DNA of 64,000 nt, from contig CAKRTS010000001.1 of NCBI GenBank assembly GCA_934402315.1, positions 248,001 through 312,000 of the forward strand, in the 5' to 3' direction. A program made the position numbers and the translations under genes. The number at the start of each line of letters is the position of its first letter. The stretch's first letter is position 1. Shown here piece by piece: positions 63,109 to 64,000 of this stretch. The notes below the pieces were generated by a model. It made no database searches, was not told where the DNA came from, and was given only the letters and a program-made list of their open reading frames with translations. The DNA is from an uncultured Acetatifactor sp. Lineage in GTDB: Bacteria; Bacillota; Clostridia; Lachnospirales; Lachnospiraceae.

Positions 63109-63119
63109 AGGCTCCCCTT

Positions 63120-64000
63120 TTAAATCTGCGCAAGCGCCTGCGCGATGTCTGCAATCAGATCCTCCTTGTCCTCAATGCCACAGCTGATACGGATGAGCTC
63201 CGCGGGAACTCCCGCCTCCCTGAGCTGTTCATCCGTCATCTGGCGATGCGTGCTGGACGCGGGATTCAGACAGCAGGTTCTCGCATCCGCGACATGTGTC
63301 TCAATCGCCGCGAGCTTAAGGCTCTTCATGAAAATGCTGGCAGCCTCTCTGCCGCCCTTAAGTCCGAAGGATACGACGCCGCAGCTTCCGTTCGGGAGAT
63401 ATTTCTGCGCCAGCTCATAATATTTATCGCCGGGCAGTCCGCAGTAATTTACATAGGCAACCTTGTCGTGTCCCGCGAGGAACTCCGCGACCGCCTGCCC
63501 GTTCTCGCAATGTCTCTTCACGCGCACATGCAGGCTCTCCAGACCGAGATTCAGAAGGAACGCGCTCTGCGGGCTCTGTACCGAGCCGAGGTCTCTCATC
63601 AGCTGTACCGTACATTTTGTGATAAATGCACCTGCGTTTCCAAAGCGCTCCACATAGGTCACGCCATGGTAGCTGTCATCCGGTGTGCACAGCCCCGGAT
63701 ACTTCTCCGCATGTGTCATCCAGTCAAATTTTCCGCTGTCGACAATGGCTCCGCCTACTGCCGCACCGTGTCCATCCATATATTTTGTCGTGGAATGCGT
63801 CACAATATCCGCTCCCCACTCGAAAGGTCTGCAATTAATCGGTGTGGCAAAGGTGTTGTCAATGATTAACGGCACACCGTGCTCATGCGCACATTTTGCA
63901 AACTTCTCAATATCCAGCACCGTCAGCGCGGGATTGGCAATCGTCTCGCCGAACATCGCCTTCGTGTTGTCCTGAAAAGCCGCGTTGATCTCCTCCTCCG
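63120..64000 (-). CDS. metY: O-acetylhomoserine sulfhydrylase (partial, N-terminus off the right edge)
   Basis: PLP-dependent Cys/Met metabolism enzyme that makes homocysteine from O-acetylhomoserine and sulfide (or a thiol). The frame is open to the window end; the visible reading runs EEINAAFQDNTKAMFGETIA onward. The PLP lysine is in HSTTKYMDGHG. Features of MetY rather than MetB/MetC are the GGAIVDSGKFDW loop and the long SVQSPQSAFLLNLGLESL stretch. It feeds homocysteine to the metE branch at 50 kb. Upstream regulation is outside the window. Confidence 0.93.
   Translation of the reverse strand, partial: EEEINAAFQDNTKAMFGETIANPALTVLDIEKFAKCAHEHGVPLIIDNTFATPINCRPFEWGADIVTHSTTKYMDGHGAAVGGAIVDSGKFDWMTHAEKYPGLCTPDDSYHGVTYVERFGNAGAFITKCTVQLMRDLGSVQSPQSAFLLNLGLESLHVRVKRHCENGQAVAEFLAGHDKVAYVNYCGLPGDKYYELAQKYLPNGSCGVVSFGLKGGREAASIFMKSLKLAAIETHVADARTCCLNPASSTHRQMTDEQLREAGVPAELIRISCGIEDKEDLIADIAQALAQI

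Overview
The window looks like a core-genome segment of a mid-GC Bacillota, most likely a gut Lachnospiraceae (Clostridia). The evidence is gene order and protein flavour: ylxM-ffh-rpsP-khpA-rimM-trmD-rplS running into lepB-rbgA-lepB-rnhB; the FliK-like/FlhB-like pair followed by yraN and yfiH; rnc-smc-ftsY; plsX-acpP; pta-ackA; the ACT/DUF711 pair; and a short-chain dehydrogenase resembling gut clostridial bile-acid 12-alpha dehydrogenases. Genus cannot be fixed from sequence alone. Most genes are on the minus strand. Both window edges cut genes: tyrS on the left (C-terminus missing) and metY on the right (N-terminus missing).

Layout. 1-8.4 kb: tyrS, a MoxR ATPase/VWA pair, a stand-alone metF, then a minus-strand run of DUF512 radical-SAM protein, der, plsY and gpsA. 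8.4-13.5 kb: prs behind a long, repeat-rich leader, convergent with a two-component system whose kinase is large and multi-spanning. 13.5-24.5 kb: a long translation, protein-export and ribosome-assembly block with two signal peptidases and a TrmD fused to a GNAT domain, driven by a clear promoter in front of ylxM. 24.5-34.3 kb: yitT, threonine deaminase, ftsY-smc-rnc, acpP-plsX, rpmF-DUF177. 34.3-39.1 kb: an ABC exporter with LytTR/DUF3021 genes, the divergent candidate hydroxysteroid dehydrogenase, and an endonuclease/phosphatase-family enzyme.

39-49 kb is the plastic part: a 51-bp minisatellite, ackA-pta separated by structured repeats, tmcAL, a deleted ATPase pseudogene, a relic of a group II intron, two copies of a dispersed hairpin repeat, further tandem repeats, a chemoreceptor, and a small inverted-repeat insertion in the leader of a LysR gene. 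49-53.2 kb is a methionine/folate cluster (LysR, metE, second metF). 53.2-54.8 kb holds two decayed genes (an ABC exporter and a LytTR response regulator). 54.8-64 kb returns to housekeeping: DUF711/ACT, a WalJ-type MBL hydrolase, an extended FtsA-like protein, coaE, polA, a small zinc-finger membrane protein, and metY.

Functional threads: methionine/one-carbon metabolism (two metF, metE, metY); phospholipid and fatty-acid synthesis (gpsA, plsY, plsX, acpP); SRP-dependent export (ffh, ftsY, ylxM, two lepB); acetate metabolism (pta, ackA, and the acetate-using tRNA enzyme TmcAL). I found no prophage, CRISPR array, rRNA or tRNA gene. The least explained signals are the structured repeats and the recurrent internal deletions in accessory genes. 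I did not find a clear new multi-gene defence or biosynthetic system.
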